A stretch of 64,000 nucleotides of DNA from Clostridia bacterium (lineage in GTDB: Bacteria; Bacillota; Clostridia; Christensenellales; Borkfalkiaceae). The notes beneath the pieces are model-generated. The model was given only the letters and a program-made list of their open reading frames with translations. It was not told where the DNA came from and made no database searches. Both the position numbers and the translations under genes were made by a program. The DNA lies in assembly GCA_029060985.1 (NCBI GenBank), contig JAIDSX010000128.1, forward strand, positions 1 through 64,000. The letters are read 5' to 3'. Within the stretch, counting starts at the first letter, position 1. Each line of letters starts with the position of its first letter. This document shows positions 33,520 to 42,965 of the stretch, piece after piece.

Positions 33520-35904
33520 ATGATAGCGCCTTTCAGTTGGTTAAAGGAATACGTAGATATTAAAGTCACCGCAGAGGAGTTACAGGAAAAACTCTTCTCC
33601 TGCGGGTTTGAGGTTGAGGAGCTTACCTATCTCGGTGCGGGCATTGAGAACGTCGTCACGGGAAAAATCCTCTCGACCGAGAAGCACCCCGACGCAGACC
33701 GTTTGACGGTGTGCAAGGTGGACTGCGGCGCGCACGGCGAAAAGCAGATCGTGACTGCGGCAACGAATATCTTCGCGGGGGCAATCGTGCCCATCGCGCT
33801 CGATAACTCCACCGTCAAGCACGAGGGCGGGATTCAAAAAATCAAGACGGGAAAATTGCGCGGCGTGACCTCGGAGGGTATGTTCTGTTCGGGCGAGGAG
33901 CTTGGGATCAACAACGATTTCTACGAGGGTGCGGAGGTCAACGGCATTCTCATTCTCGATAACGACACGCCCCTCGGCGTGGATATCCGCCCCGTGGTCG
34001 GTATCGACGATTATCTTTTCGATATTGCGATCACGGCAAACCGTCCCGACTGCCAGTGCATTTTCGGCATTGCGCGCGAAGTGGCGGCGGCCCTCAAAGC
34101 GCCGCTCAAAGCGCCCGATTGCACCTATAAGACCGTGCCCACGGATAAGAAGATCACGGTCGAAGTCAAAGAGCCCGCGCTCTGCCCGCGCTATATGGGG
34201 CATTACGTTGAGGGGGTAAAAATCGGCGTATCGCCCCGTGCGCTTCGCCGCCGTTTAGCCCTGTGCGGCTTGCGCTCCGTTTCGAATATCGTCGATATCA
34301 CGAACTACGTTCTGCTCGAAATGGGACAGCCCATGCACGCCTTCGACTATAACTATTTGAAGGGCGGCAAAATCATCGTGCGCCGCGCGAAGAACGGCGA
34401 AAAAATCACCACTCTCGACGAGCATGAATTTACGCTGAACGAATCCAACCTGCTTATCGCCGACGGCGAAAGAGGGGTCGCGCTTGCGGGCGTGATGGGG
34501 GGCTTGAACAGCGAAATCAAAGAGGACACCCAGGCGGTGTTCTTCGAGGCGGCGAAGTTCGCCCGCGACAGCGTCAGAAAAACGTCGCGCTCCTTAGGGC
34601 TTCGCAGCGACTCTTCGGCGCGCTTTGAAAAGGGCGTGGACGCTTACACGACCGCAATCGCGCTCGACAGGGCGTTGCACCTTGTCGAAGAGCTCGGCGC
34701 GGGCAAGGTCACTTCTTACCGCACCGATTCCATGAAGGAGAAGCTCAGCCCTAAGACAATTAAGACGGAGTACGCAAAGTTGAACGCTCTTCTCGGAATC
34801 GAAGTTCCCGAAAAGGAAGTAAACGAAATTCTTAATCGTCTCGGCTTTACCGTAAAGCAATCGGGCAAAACGCTCAGTGCGGAAGTTCCGCTCTGGCGCG
34901 AAGACGTGGACGGCTATCCCGATTTAGCGGAAGAGGTTATCCGTATGTACGGCTACGAGCATATCGAGCCGACCTTCCTTGAAAAAGCGAAGGTGACGCG
35001 CGGGGGCTACACGGCGGAGCAAAAGCAGGAGCTTGCGATCAAAAACGCGCTCAAAGAAGAGGGCTTCTATGAGGCGTGCAACTACTCCTTCTATTCTCCC
35101 AAGTCGTTCAACCTGTTCCGTTTGAGCGAGGACGCGCCCGAACGCAGGGCGGTCAAAATCCTCAATCCCATCGGCGAGGACTTGTCCGTGATGAGGACCT
35201 TCCTTGCGCCGTCCATGCTCGACAACGTGGTAAGAAACGTTCGCCGCGGCAACACGGAAGGGCGGCTCTTCGAGCTTGCAAAAGTGTACGTTGCAGACGA
35301 GCTCCCGCTCAAAGAGCTTCCCCAAGAAAAGACCCGCCTCGTCATGGCGGAGTGGGGCGGCGGCTTCTTCGATTTGAAGGGCGCGATAGAAGGGGTTGCC
35401 GAGGCAATGGGCTTTACCCTGAAATTTGAAAAGGAGGCGCAGCCCTTCCTGCACCCCGGAATCTCCGCGGCGATCCTCTTAGGCGAGAAAAAGATCGGCT
35501 GGATCGGCGAGCTCCATCCTTCGATTTGCGAAGAGCTTGCGCTCGAAAAAGCGCCCTTCCTTCTCGAACTCGACTTTGAAGCGCTTCCCGCAAAGAAGCC
35601 TTTACGCGTAGAGCCTCTGCCCGCCTTCCCCGATATCACGCGCGACATTGCGTTCACGGTCGAGGAGAGCGTGACCTGCGCGCAGGCGGAGGAGTGTATT
35701 CTCCACGCCGTAAAGGCTGTCAAGAAAGCGGAGCTCTTCGACGTATACCGCGGACTACAGGTTGGCAAGAACAAAAAGAGCATGGCGTTCCGTTTGACCT
35801 TTGCTTCGGAAGCGGATAAGGCGGTTTCGCCCGAAACGGTGGACGGCTATTTTAAGAAGATACTCGGCGCGCTCAAAGCAAAGCTCGGCGCGGAATTAAG
35901 ATAA
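33520..35904 (+). CDS. pheT: Phenylalanyl-tRNA synthetase beta subunit
   Basis: The protein has 794 residues, the usual length. It carries an N-terminal EMAP-type tRNA-binding domain (FEVEELTYLGAGIENVVTGKI), B3/B4 editing domains, the B5 domain, a catalytic-like core and the C-terminal ferredoxin-fold anticodon-binding domain (PAFPDITRDIAFTV ... DVYRG). AAGGAGG inside the pheS end serves as its ribosome site. Confidence 0.97.
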   Translation: MIAPFSWLKEYVDIKVTAEELQEKLFSCGFEVEELTYLGAGIENVVTGKILSTEKHPDADRLTVCKVDCGAHGEKQIVTAATNIFAGAIVPIALDNSTVKHEGGIQKIKTGKLRGVTSEGMFCSGEELGINNDFYEGAEVNGILILDNDTPLGVDIRPVVGIDDYLFDIAITANRPDCQCIFGIAREVAAALKAPLKAPDCTYKTVPTDKKITVEVKEPALCPRYMGHYVEGVKIGVSPRALRRRLALCGLRSVSNIVDITNYVLLEMGQPMHAFDYNYLKGGKIIVRRAKNGEKITTLDEHEFTLNESNLLIADGERGVALAGVMGGLNSEIKEDTQAVFFEAAKFARDSVRKTSRSLGLRSDSSARFEKGVDAYTTAIALDRALHLVEELGAGKVTSYRTDSMKEKLSPKTIKTEYAKLNALLGIEVPEKEVNEILNRLGFTVKQSGKTLSAEVPLWREDVDGYPDLAEEVIRMYGYEHIEPTFLEKAKVTRGGYTAEQKQELAIKNALKEEGFYEACNYSFYSPKSFNLFRLSEDAPERRAVKILNPIGEDLSVMRTFLAPSMLDNVVRNVRRGNTEGRLFELAKVYVADELPLKELPQEKTRLVMAEWGGGFFDLKGAIEGVAEAMGFTLKFEKEAQPFLHPGISAAILLGEKKIGWIGELHPSICEELALEKAPFLLELDFEALPAKKPLRVEPLPAFPDITRDIAFTVEESVTCAQAEECILHAVKAVKKAELFDVYRGLQVGKNKKSMAFRLTFASEADKAVSPETVDGYFKKILGALKAKLGAELR

Positions 35905-35906
35905 GA

Positions 35907-36992
35907 ATGATCTATCTCGATTATGCGGCAACCACTCCCGTAGACGGGGAAGTGTTAGACGCAATGATGCCATATCTCAAAGACGATTTCGGAAACCCCG
36001 ATTCCACGCACGCCGCGGGACGGTCGGCGGCGCGCGCCGTCAGCGAGGCGCGGGCGAAGGTCGCGGAAGCGCTCGGCGTAAATCCCCTCGAAGTGTACTT
36101 CACCTCGGGCGGGACGGAGGCGGACAACTGGGCGGTAAGGTGTTTGGGTACGGGCAGAGCCGCCGTCTCTGCCGTGGAGCACGCGGCGGTTTTGGAAGGA
36201 GCGAAGCTCCGCGAAGAGGGCTTCGATCTGATTCCCGTGAGCGCGGGCGGTTTGATTACGCCCGAAGCGGTGTGCTCCGCGCTCAAACCCGATACGGGGC
36301 TCGTGTGCGTAATGGCGGCGAACAACGAAACGGGAACGGTAGAGCCGCTTAAAGAAATTTCCGAAATCTGCAAGGAAAGGGGAATCGTATTATTTTCCGA
36401 CTGCGTGCAGGCTTCTCTTCTCGATTTGAGGGAACTCACGGGGCTGTGCGGCGCAGTCGCGCTTTCCGGGCATAAGATATACGCGCCCAAGGGCACGGGC
36501 GCGCTCGTCGTGAAAAAGGGCGTAAAACTTCGTCCCTTGATTGCGGGCGGAGAACAGGAACGCGCTTTAAGGGGCGGCACGCTGAACGTTGCGGGAATCG
36601 TCGGCTTTGCGGTTGCGCTTGAAAGGGCGCAGAGAGAGCGACAAAGATACGCGGCGCATTGTAAGACCTTGCGCGACTTGTTCGAGGATAAAGTAAAAGC
36701 GGCGTTCGGCGATAGGGTAAGGATGGACGGCGAAAACCGCCTTCCGAATATTTCGCACTTGACCTTTGTAAGCGCGCCCGACGCGCTGCTTGCAAAGCTG
36801 GATTTAGCGGGGCTGTGCGTTTCGGGCGGGGCGGCTTGTTCGAGCCACTCGGCGCTACCCTCGCACGTCATGCTTGCCATGGGCAGGAGCGAAAAGGAAG
36901 CCAAACACGGCGTTCGGTTTTCCTTCGGAAAGGAGACGACGGAAGAAGAGATACTACAAGCAGTTAAAATTTTAACAGAATGTATTAAGTAA
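35907..36992 (+). CDS. Cysteine desulfurase (NifS/IscS type)
   Basis: The protein has 361 residues. The PLP lysine is in SGHKIYAPKG, the substrate region in TSGGTEADNWA, and the catalytic cysteine in GGAACSSHSA. It removes sulfur from cysteine for Fe-S clusters or tRNA thiolation. No iscU or mnmA neighbour is present, so its acceptor is unclear; the short loop around the cysteine fits group I/IscS-like enzymes. It starts 2 nt after pheT and is presumably cotranscribed. Confidence 0.93.
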   Translation: MIYLDYAATTPVDGEVLDAMMPYLKDDFGNPDSTHAAGRSAARAVSEARAKVAEALGVNPLEVYFTSGGTEADNWAVRCLGTGRAAVSAVEHAAVLEGAKLREEGFDLIPVSAGGLITPEAVCSALKPDTGLVCVMAANNETGTVEPLKEISEICKERGIVLFSDCVQASLLDLRELTGLCGAVALSGHKIYAPKGTGALVVKKGVKLRPLIAGGEQERALRGGTLNVAGIVGFAVALERAQRERQRYAAHCKTLRDLFEDKVKAAFGDRVRMDGENRLPNISHLTFVSAPDALLAKLDLAGLCVSGGAACSSHSALPSHVMLAMGRSEKEAKHGVRFSFGKETTEEEILQAVKILTECIK

Positions 36993-37002
36993 TAAAAGAA
37001 GC

Positions 37003-37027
37003 CCCGCGCGGTGCGCGGGTTTTTTTA
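37003..37027 (+). terminator. Terminator of the pheST-desulfurase operon
   Basis: CCCGCGC-ggt-GCGCGGG followed by T8. Confidence 0.92.
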
Positions 37028-37094
37028 TAATGTTAGTCTGTGATATTTGCAAATATGAATGACAAAGGAACGGGTAAAAAAACTTTTATAAATT

Positions 37095-37144
37095 CGACAA
37101 AATATATTTGTCGTCGAGTGCGTTCGACGGCAAATTTTTCTTCT
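37095..37144 (+). promoter_or_regulatory. Mutually exclusive hairpins before spoIVFA (possible attenuator)
   Basis: CGACAAA (37095-37101) pairs with TTTGTCG (37107-37113). The same TTTGTCG is also part of a longer stem, ATTTGTCGTCGA (37106-37117) with TCGACGGCAAAT (37124-37135), followed by TTTTCTTCT. The second structure is a Rho-independent terminator; the first would prevent it. It could be an attenuator or a second terminator of the upstream operon. Confidence 0.5.
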
Positions 37145-37218
37145 AAAAGGGACTTTGTCCGCATAGAGTAAAGTGCGATGGGGACGACCTGTCAAAAACG
37201 AATTTAAGAGGTGTGGAT

Positions 37219-37992
37219 ATGGATGACGAAATCGATTACGCCGAAATGTTGGAAATTCCGGTGGAAACGGTGACGGTAAAAAGGAGAGAAAGCAAAAAAC
37301 CCCGTCACGAAGCACAGAACGGCGATCTGAGCGAACAGCTCGTTGCCGAAGTGAACGAGCGCATGGAAGAGGGCCCCGTAGAAGAGATTGCGCCCGAAGC
37401 CGAAGAGCCCGATCCGAACTTTGCCGAGAGCAAACAGATCGAGCGCAGCGAAAAGCCCGTTAAAGCAAAAAAGTCCTGGATAAAGAAGCTCCTTATAGGA
37501 GAGCTTGCGGCGGTCGTGGGACTCTGCGCCGTGATCTTCTTTACGAATATCTTTATGGTGGACAGCGCGATCAATACCTTCGTGCGCGGGCTCTTTCAGG
37601 GCGACACGACGCAGGCGGATACGCGGGAGTATTCCGACTTCAAGCTGACTCCCGTCGTCAACAATAGCGTAGACGCGGCAATGACCGTTTCCGATACCGG
37701 CGTTATGTCCTTTACGGCAAAATGCAGCGTATACTCTCCCGCAACCGGCACGGTGAGCAAAGTGAACGGCTCTAAGGAGACGGGCTATACCGTAGAGGTA
37801 AAGCACTCCGACAACTTCTCCACGATCATCAGCGGGCTCGATACCGTATACCTTGCGGAAGGGGATAAGGTCATGAACACGCTCCCCATCGGCTACACGG
37901 ACGGCGACGGCGCGGTCAACGTGATGATGTATTCGGGCGATACGCTTCTGAACTGTTACAGCGCGGAAAATAACAAGCTCGCTTGGATCTAA
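37219..37992 (+). CDS. spoIVFA: SpoIVFA-like membrane protein with degenerate M23 domain
   Basis: The protein has 257 residues. An acidic cytoplasmic N-terminus (~95 residues) is followed by one membrane helix (GELAAVVGLCAVIFFTNIF), then an extracytoplasmic domain whose end resembles a LytM/M23 peptidase core without the metal ligands (VYSPATGTVSKVNG ... IGYTDGDGAV). In Bacillus SpoIVFA holds and inhibits the SpoIVFB protease. The neighbour is SpoIVFB, which supports the name. The ATG at 37219 follows AAGAGGTG; the track start is a GTG two codons upstream. Confidence 0.8.
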   Translation: MDDEIDYAEMLEIPVETVTVKRRESKKPRHEAQNGDLSEQLVAEVNERMEEGPVEEIAPEAEEPDPNFAESKQIERSEKPVKAKKSWIKKLLIGELAAVVGLCAVIFFTNIFMVDSAINTFVRGLFQGDTTQADTREYSDFKLTPVVNNSVDAAMTVSDTGVMSFTAKCSVYSPATGTVSKVNGSKETGYTVEVKHSDNFSTIISGLDTVYLAEGDKVMNTLPIGYTDGDGAVNVMMYSGDTLLNCYSAENNKLAWI

Positions 37993-37993
37993 A

Positions 37994-38896
37994 ATGCGCT
38001 TTTTCAAGAGCATTCGGAAAAAGAAGGGAAACGCGCCTCATAAAAGGGGCGTTTCTTTTACGGGAAGGCTATCCGTTCACCCGCTGTTTTTCCTCGTGGG
38101 AATCCTGTCGGCGTTTACGGGCGGCCTTCTTACTTTTATAAGCGCGTGCCTCGCCGCGATCGAACACGAGTGCGCCCACGCGTTTGCGGCGCGTCGGTAC
38201 GGATTCCGCCTCGATAAAATCGTGCTCATGCCCTACGGCGCGGTCGTATCGGGCGATCTTGCGGGACTCACTCCAAAAGAGGAGCTGTTCGTAGCCGTAG
38301 CCGGTCCGCTTGCAAACCTTTTAACGGCGATAGGCTTTGCCGCGCTCTGGTGGTTTTTTCCCGATACCTACCCCTTTACCGAGGCGGCGGCCTCCGTTTC
38401 CTTCTCCCTCTTTTTTGTGAATCTTTTGCCCGCCTATCCCTTGGACGGCGGCAGGATCTTGAAGATCGCGTTTCGGCCGCTCTTCAAAAAGCGCACCATG
38501 CTTGCCCTCAGATGCGTGACCTTTTTGACTGCGTTCTCGATTTTGGGTTACTTTATATACACCTGCTTTTCCGTTCCAAACTTCTCCGCGCTCATCTTTG
38601 CGGTGCTCCTTGTGGCGGGCGCGTTCGGCGGGGGGAAGTACGCAAGGCTGCGCTTCTCGCACAAAAAGAGCTTTGCCCGCGGCGTGGAGGAAAAGCGCGT
38701 TGCGATCTCCGCCGCGTGCGCCTTAAAGGAGGGGCTGCGCTTCCTGCGCGACGATAAGTTTATCGTGTTCGTGCTTTACGACGGGGAGGAGTTTTTGGGC
38801 GAGCTTTCCGAAACGGAATTTATCGGCGCGCTCGAAAAATTCGACTTTCAAACGCCGCTGAGAAATTGTTTATCGGAATTTACGAAAGGGTCTTGA
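37994..38896 (+). CDS. spoIVFB: SpoIVFB, intramembrane M50 protease
   Basis: The protein has 300 residues with several membrane helices. The zinc site is HECAH in AAIEHECAHAFAARRYGF, and the third ligand lies in NLLPAYPLDGGRIL. A C-terminal soluble part resembles a CBS-like regulatory region. In spore formers this site-2 protease cleaves pro-sigma-K in the mother cell. It starts one base after the spoIVFA stop. Confidence 0.93.
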   Translation: MRFFKSIRKKKGNAPHKRGVSFTGRLSVHPLFFLVGILSAFTGGLLTFISACLAAIEHECAHAFAARRYGFRLDKIVLMPYGAVVSGDLAGLTPKEELFVAVAGPLANLLTAIGFAALWWFFPDTYPFTEAAASVSFSLFFVNLLPAYPLDGGRILKIAFRPLFKKRTMLALRCVTFLTAFSILGYFIYTCFSVPNFSALIFAVLLVAGAFGGGKYARLRFSHKKSFARGVEEKRVAISAACALKEGLRFLRDDKFIVFVLYDGEEFLGELSETEFIGALEKFDFQTPLRNCLSEFTKGS

Positions 38897-38921
38897 AAAA
38901 TGTCGTTCGTTATGTTAAAAT
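38893..38921 (+). promoter_or_regulatory. Promoter of rng inside the end of spoIVFB
   Basis: TTGAAA (38893-38898), 17-bp spacer, TAAAAT (38916-38921). It separates vegetative rng expression from the sporulation genes upstream. Confidence 0.65.
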
Positions 38922-38953
38922 AACCAACGAGACTTTTGCGGAGACCTTAACGC

Positions 38954-40447
38954 ATGAAGAAGGAATGGTTTTTCGACCGCTTCTGCGGCGAGCAAATCGT
39001 AGCTTACGCCGAGGGCGGGATATTAAAGGACGCCGCCGTCGAGAACGAAAAAAGCGGAAACGAACTCGGTAATATTTATAAAGGCAAAGTAAAAAACGTC
39101 GTCGAGGGTATGCAGGCGGCGTTCGTGGACTGCGGCATGGGGCGCAACTGCTACCTGCCCTTGAACGAGCGCGCGGCGATCATTTCACGCTACGACGGCG
39201 GGGAGGTTTTAACGCCTTCCGCCCCCTTAAAAGAGGGGGACGAAATTTTGGTGCAGGTCGTAAAGCCCGCCCGCGGCAGCAAGGGCGCGAAGGTCACGCG
39301 CGATCTTTCCTTTGTGGGCAAGTCGCTCATCTATCTTCCCAACAGCCGCTTTTTGGGGATTTCGAGAAAGCTCCTCGACGAGGAGCTTCGCGCTACGCTC
39401 TTGAAGGAAGTCGGAAAATTGATCGACGGAGACGAGGGCTACATCGTAAGGACTGCGGCGAAGGACGCTACAAAGCGCCGCTTAAAGACGGAGGCGGAAT
39501 ACCTCAAACGCATTTACCGCTTGACCTTGGAGACCGCCGCCTCGTCGCCCGTAGGCGCGTGCGTATACCGCGAATACGACCTTCCCTTGAAGATCATGCG
39601 CGATTCCCTCGGCGGGGAGGTCAACCGCATTTACGTTGGCGACAGGGAGCTGTACGAGCGCGTTATGCGCCTTGCGAAGATCCGTCCCGACCTCGACGAA
39701 AAGAAGGTCGAGCTCTACACGGGCGAGCGGCAGCTCTTTACAAAGTTCGATCTTTCGGAGCAGTTCTATAATCTGACCGTGCCGCGCGCCGACCTCGAAA
39801 ACGGGGGATACCTCGTCATCGAGCGCACGGAGGCGATGACGGTCATCGACGTGAATACGGGCAGTTTTACGGGCAAGGACGATCTGGAAACGACGGTGTT
39901 CGAAACCAATCTTTTGGCGGCGCGGGAGATCGCAAGGCTCGTGCGGCTTCGCAATATCGGCGGGATCATCGCCGTCGACTTTATCGATATGCAGGACGAG
40001 GCGCACCGCACGGCTGTCGAGGAGGAGCTTCAAAGGGTACTTAGCGAAGATAAGGCAAAGACCCGCGTGTATCCCATGAGCGATTTGTGCGTCACGCTGT
40101 TTACGCGTAAGCGCACGCACAACGACCTTCTTGCGTTTCTGTTAAAGTCCTGCCCGCACTGCAAGGGCGGCTACGTTCTTTCGGATACCTTCATGGAAAT
40201 GCGGATAAGAAGCGGCATTATGGATTGCTTTGCCGAGGGCTACGGCGCGGCGATCGTGGAGCTCAACCGCGGGCTGCTGCAAAAGATTTTGCACGACGGG
40301 GTGTTCACGCAGGAGATCAAGGGCAGGTGGAAGGACAAGCGCGTTTACTGCATTCCGCATTCCACCTGGGACGAGGAGAAGTTCACCGTCCGCGGCGATA
40401 ACGCAACGATCCTCACCCTTCCCGACGACGCACAAATTTTATATTGA
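38954..40447 (+). CDS. rng: Ribonuclease E/G family endoribonuclease
   Basis: The protein has 497 residues. An S1 domain (NIYKGKVKNVVEGMQAAFVDCG) opens it. The catalytic aspartates are in MTVIDVNTGSF and GIIAVDFIDM, and a CPHCKGG zinc-link motif follows. The family processes rRNA, tRNA and mRNA. The order spoIVFB-rng is typical of Clostridia, where rplU-rpmA usually follow; here rplU-rpmA lie 9 kb away. Confidence 0.94.
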   Translation: MKKEWFFDRFCGEQIVAYAEGGILKDAAVENEKSGNELGNIYKGKVKNVVEGMQAAFVDCGMGRNCYLPLNERAAIISRYDGGEVLTPSAPLKEGDEILVQVVKPARGSKGAKVTRDLSFVGKSLIYLPNSRFLGISRKLLDEELRATLLKEVGKLIDGDEGYIVRTAAKDATKRRLKTEAEYLKRIYRLTLETAASSPVGACVYREYDLPLKIMRDSLGGEVNRIYVGDRELYERVMRLAKIRPDLDEKKVELYTGERQLFTKFDLSEQFYNLTVPRADLENGGYLVIERTEAMTVIDVNTGSFTGKDDLETTVFETNLLAAREIARLVRLRNIGGIIAVDFIDMQDEAHRTAVEEELQRVLSEDKAKTRVYPMSDLCVTLFTRKRTHNDLLAFLLKSCPHCKGGYVLSDTFMEMRIRSGIMDCFAEGYGAAIVELNRGLLQKILHDGVFTQEIKGRWKDKRVYCIPHSTWDEEKFTVRGDNATILTLPDDAQILY

Positions 40448-40466
40448 TATTTTCCGCTCTGAATAC

Positions 40467-40513
40467 TTGACAGGGCGGATTTCTTTTGCTATAATCTAAA
40501 ACAAGTGTTTTAG
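40467..40513 (+). promoter_or_regulatory. Promoter and palindromic operator of the TetR-ABC operon
   Basis: TTGACA (40467-40472), 17-bp spacer, TATAAT (40490-40495). Immediately after the -10 box lies CTAAAAC-aagt-GTTTTAG (40496-40513), a perfect 7-bp inverted repeat covering the transcription start. It is the likely binding site of the TetR protein encoded next. Confidence 0.75.
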
Positions 40514-40536
40514 AACGATTCGAAAGGGGGAATAAA

Positions 40537-41115
40537 ATGCCGCCGAAAGCGAAATTCACGAGAGAGGAAATCGTAGACGCCGCGTTTGAAATGGTGCGGC
40601 GGGACGGAATCGAAATATTGACCGCAAGGTCGCTGGGCGCTGCGCTCAAAAGCTCCGCGCGTCCCGTCTTCACCGTGTTCAGGAGCATGGAGGAGGTGCA
40701 GGCGGAAGTCATGAAAAAGGCGAAGCGTTTATACGAGAGCTACGAGGACGAGGACATGAAGGGCGCGAACGCGTTCAAGGGCTCGGGCACGGGCTATATC
40801 CGCTTTGCCTCGGACGAGCCCAAGCTCTTTCAGCTTCTCTTTATGAAGGAGAAGAGCGAAGTGCCCAGTCCCGAAATGGTCTTGGAGCAAATCGACGATT
40901 ACAGCGAGAAGATATTAGAAACCGTAGAGAAGCAGTACGGGCTCAGCCGCGAGGCGGCGGCGCGGGTGTATCTGCACCTGTGGCTGTACTCGCACGGCAT
41001 CGCCGTTGCGATCGCAACGAAAATATGTACCTTTACAAAAGAACAAATCGACTTCATGCTTTTGGAGGTCGGTGCGGGAATCATTCGGAAAATCAAGCAG
41101 GAGGAGAGCAAATGA
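40537..41115 (+). CDS. TetR-family transcriptional repressor
   Basis: The protein has 192 residues. The N-terminal HTH reads FTREEIVDAAFEMVRRDG...LTARSLGAALKSSARPVFTVF; the rest is a helical ligand-binding domain. It precedes an ABC transporter with an ATGA overlap, and its own promoter carries a palindrome, so it most likely represses its own operon until an exported compound binds. GAAAGGGGG is the ribosome site. Confidence 0.9.
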   Translation: MPPKAKFTREEIVDAAFEMVRRDGIEILTARSLGAALKSSARPVFTVFRSMEEVQAEVMKKAKRLYESYEDEDMKGANAFKGSGTGYIRFASDEPKLFQLLFMKEKSEVPSPEMVLEQIDDYSEKILETVEKQYGLSREAAARVYLHLWLYSHGIAVAIATKICTFTKEQIDFMLLEVGAGIIRKIKQEESK

Positions 41116-41801
41116 TAAAAGCGGAAAATATCGTAAAATCTTATACGAACGGAAAGACGGTCACCGAGGTATTGAAGGGCGTCTCCCTTGAAATCGACGG
41201 GGGACTGTGCGTGATCTTGGGCGCGAGCGGGTCGGGGAAGTCAACCCTTCTTTCCGTGCTTTCGGGACTCGAAGCGCCCGACAGCGGCAAGGTGTTCTGC
41301 GCGGGCGAGGAGATTACCGCCATGACGGACAAACAGCGCACCGATTTCAGAAGAAGAAAGGTTGCCTTCGTCTTTCAGCAGTATTTCCTTTTGCCGCACC
41401 TGACGGTGGAAAAGAACGTAAAGCTCGGCGCGGACCTTGCGGGCAATAAAGACTACGAAGGCTTTATCGACGCAGTAGAGCTGGGCGACAAGAAAAAGAA
41501 ATTTCCCGCGGAGCTTTCGGGCGGGGAGCAGCAGCGCGTATCCATTGCGCGTGCGCTTGCAAAAAATCCCGAAGTGCTCTTTTTGGACGAGCCGACGGGC
41601 GCGCTCGACGAAAAGACGGGGCGTGCTGTCGTGGACTATATCTGCCGTCTGCAAAAGGAGAAGGGCTTCACGGCGGTCATGGTCACGCACAACACAAACC
41701 TTGCGGAGATCGCCGATACCGTCATCAAAATGAACAGCGGGGAGATTGCCGAAATCTACAAGAACGGCGCGAAGAAGAGCGCGTACGAGATAGGGTGGTA
41801 A
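41112..41801 (+). CDS. ABC transporter ATPase of the MacB/LolD type
   Basis: The protein has 229 residues from the ATG at 41112, which overlaps the TetR stop. Walker A is [11 protein letters not shown], the signature [15 protein letters not shown], Walker [14 protein letters not shown] and the H-loop VMVTHNTN. It pairs with the FtsX-like permease one base downstream. The earlier track start lies in the TetR gene and is rejected. Confidence 0.93.
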   Translation: MIKAENIVKSYTNGKTVTEVLKGVSLEIDGGLCVILGASGSGKSTLLSVLSGLEAPDSGKVFCAGEEITAMTDKQRTDFRRRKVAFVFQQYFLLPHLTVEKNVKLGADLAGNKDYEGFIDAVELGDKKKKFPAELSGGEQQRVSIARALAKNPEVLFLDEPTGALDEKTGRAVVDYICRLQKEKGFTAVMVTHNTNLAEIADTVIKMNSGEIAEIYKNGAKKSAYEIGW

Positions 41802-41802
41802 T

Positions 41803-42930
41803 ATGATTGTCGGAATCAAAGACGGACTCAAACTGTTCGGGGTCGCGATCGTTTGCGCTTGCGCGGTATTCGTTTGCACCTTCTTTCTCAATTACTATCT
41901 CGACTGTCTTGCGCTTGAAGATATCCCCGCGGAGAGCGTTCAGCTCTATAATGCGCAGCAGCTTTCGGCAAAGCTCACCTGCCTTATCACGGGCGGCGTG
42001 CTCGCCGTGATCGCGGTGTTCCTCGTCGCCTTCTATACCGGGCTGTTTATCGAGGAGCGCAGTAAGATTATCGGCGCGCTCAAAGCAATGGGCTATCCGA
42101 ACGGAACGATCGCGCTCCGCTTTTGGGTGTTCGGGCTGAGCGTGCTTTTAGGGACGGCGGTCGGGCACGGCTTAGGCTATGCGCTTGCGCCCACCATCTA
42201 TTCGTCCATGAGCGACGGGTTTTTGGAGGTGCCCCTTCACTATCATATAGAGCTTACGGCGGGGCTTGTGATCGCGCCCACCGTGGTGTTTTCCTTCGTC
42301 GCGGTGCTGTGCGCCTATTTGAAGCTGCGCGTTCCCGTCATGCAGCTTTTAAGGGGCAAGGCGGAAAAAGCCAAGACGGGAAAGGCAAAGGATAACGAAC
42401 GCTCCTTCCTGTGGGAAATGTTTTTCCGCACGCCTACGGCGCATAAGGCGCTTGCCTTCTTCGTCGCGCTTGCGGGCTTCTGCTTCGCCACCATGATGCA
42501 GATGAGCTGGTCGATGACGGAGCTCAACGATACCGTTACGATGGGAGTCGTCATGCTCGTCATCGGGGTCGTGCTTTCGGCTACGACCTTCCTGCTCGCC
42601 ATGACCTCTTTAACGCGCGGCAACGCCAAAACAGTTTCTCTTATGAAGGCGTACGGCTATAACTTTTGGGAGTACGGCAACGCGGTGTTCGGGGGCTTCC
42701 GCCTGTTCGCCTATATCGGCTTTGCGGTGGGGACAGGTTATCAGTACGGACTTCTTCGCCTCATGGTAGACCTCGTGTTCAATAACGTGGAAAATATGCC
42801 CGAATACTCCTTTAACGTCCCTTGCTTTTTTATAACGCTTGCCAGCTTTATCGTCGTGTACGAGCTTGCGGTGCTCTACTTCAATTACAGAATCGGAAAG
42901 GAGAACGTCAGAAAATACGTTTCGGAATGA
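41803..42930 (+). CDS. FtsX-like ABC transporter permease
   Basis: The protein has 375 residues with about eight membrane helices in two similar halves. FIEERSKIIGALKAMGYPNGTIAL is the coupling-helix region typical of FtsX-like permeases (compare KxIGxLKAxG). There is no large periplasmic MacB core. It probably exports a hydrophobic or antimicrobial compound under control of the TetR protein. Confidence 0.85.
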   Translation: MIVGIKDGLKLFGVAIVCACAVFVCTFFLNYYLDCLALEDIPAESVQLYNAQQLSAKLTCLITGGVLAVIAVFLVAFYTGLFIEERSKIIGALKAMGYPNGTIALRFWVFGLSVLLGTAVGHGLGYALAPTIYSSMSDGFLEVPLHYHIELTAGLVIAPTVVFSFVAVLCAYLKLRVPVMQLLRGKAEKAKTGKAKDNERSFLWEMFFRTPTAHKALAFFVALAGFCFATMMQMSWSMTELNDTVTMGVVMLVIGVVLSATTFLLAMTSLTRGNAKTVSLMKAYGYNFWEYGNAVFGGFRLFAYIGFAVGTGYQYGLLRLMVDLVFNNVENMPEYSFNVPCFFITLASFIVVYELAVLYFNYRIGKENVRKYVSE

Positions 42931-42959
42931 TTGACGAAAAGTGCATTTCGGGATATAAT
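42931..42959 (+). promoter_or_regulatory. Sigma-A promoter with +1 at the DUF4250 start codon
   Basis: TTGACG (42931-42936), 17-bp spacer, TATAAT (42954-42959). The +1 is predicted at 42966, the A of ATG. The -35 box touches the permease stop codon. Confidence 0.7.
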
Positions 42960-42965
42960 GGAGCT

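Noticed and set aside
40980-41111. N-terminal extension of the ABC ATPase ORF
   Set aside because: It lies inside the TetR gene in another frame; the ATG at 41112 overlaps the TetR stop and matches family length.
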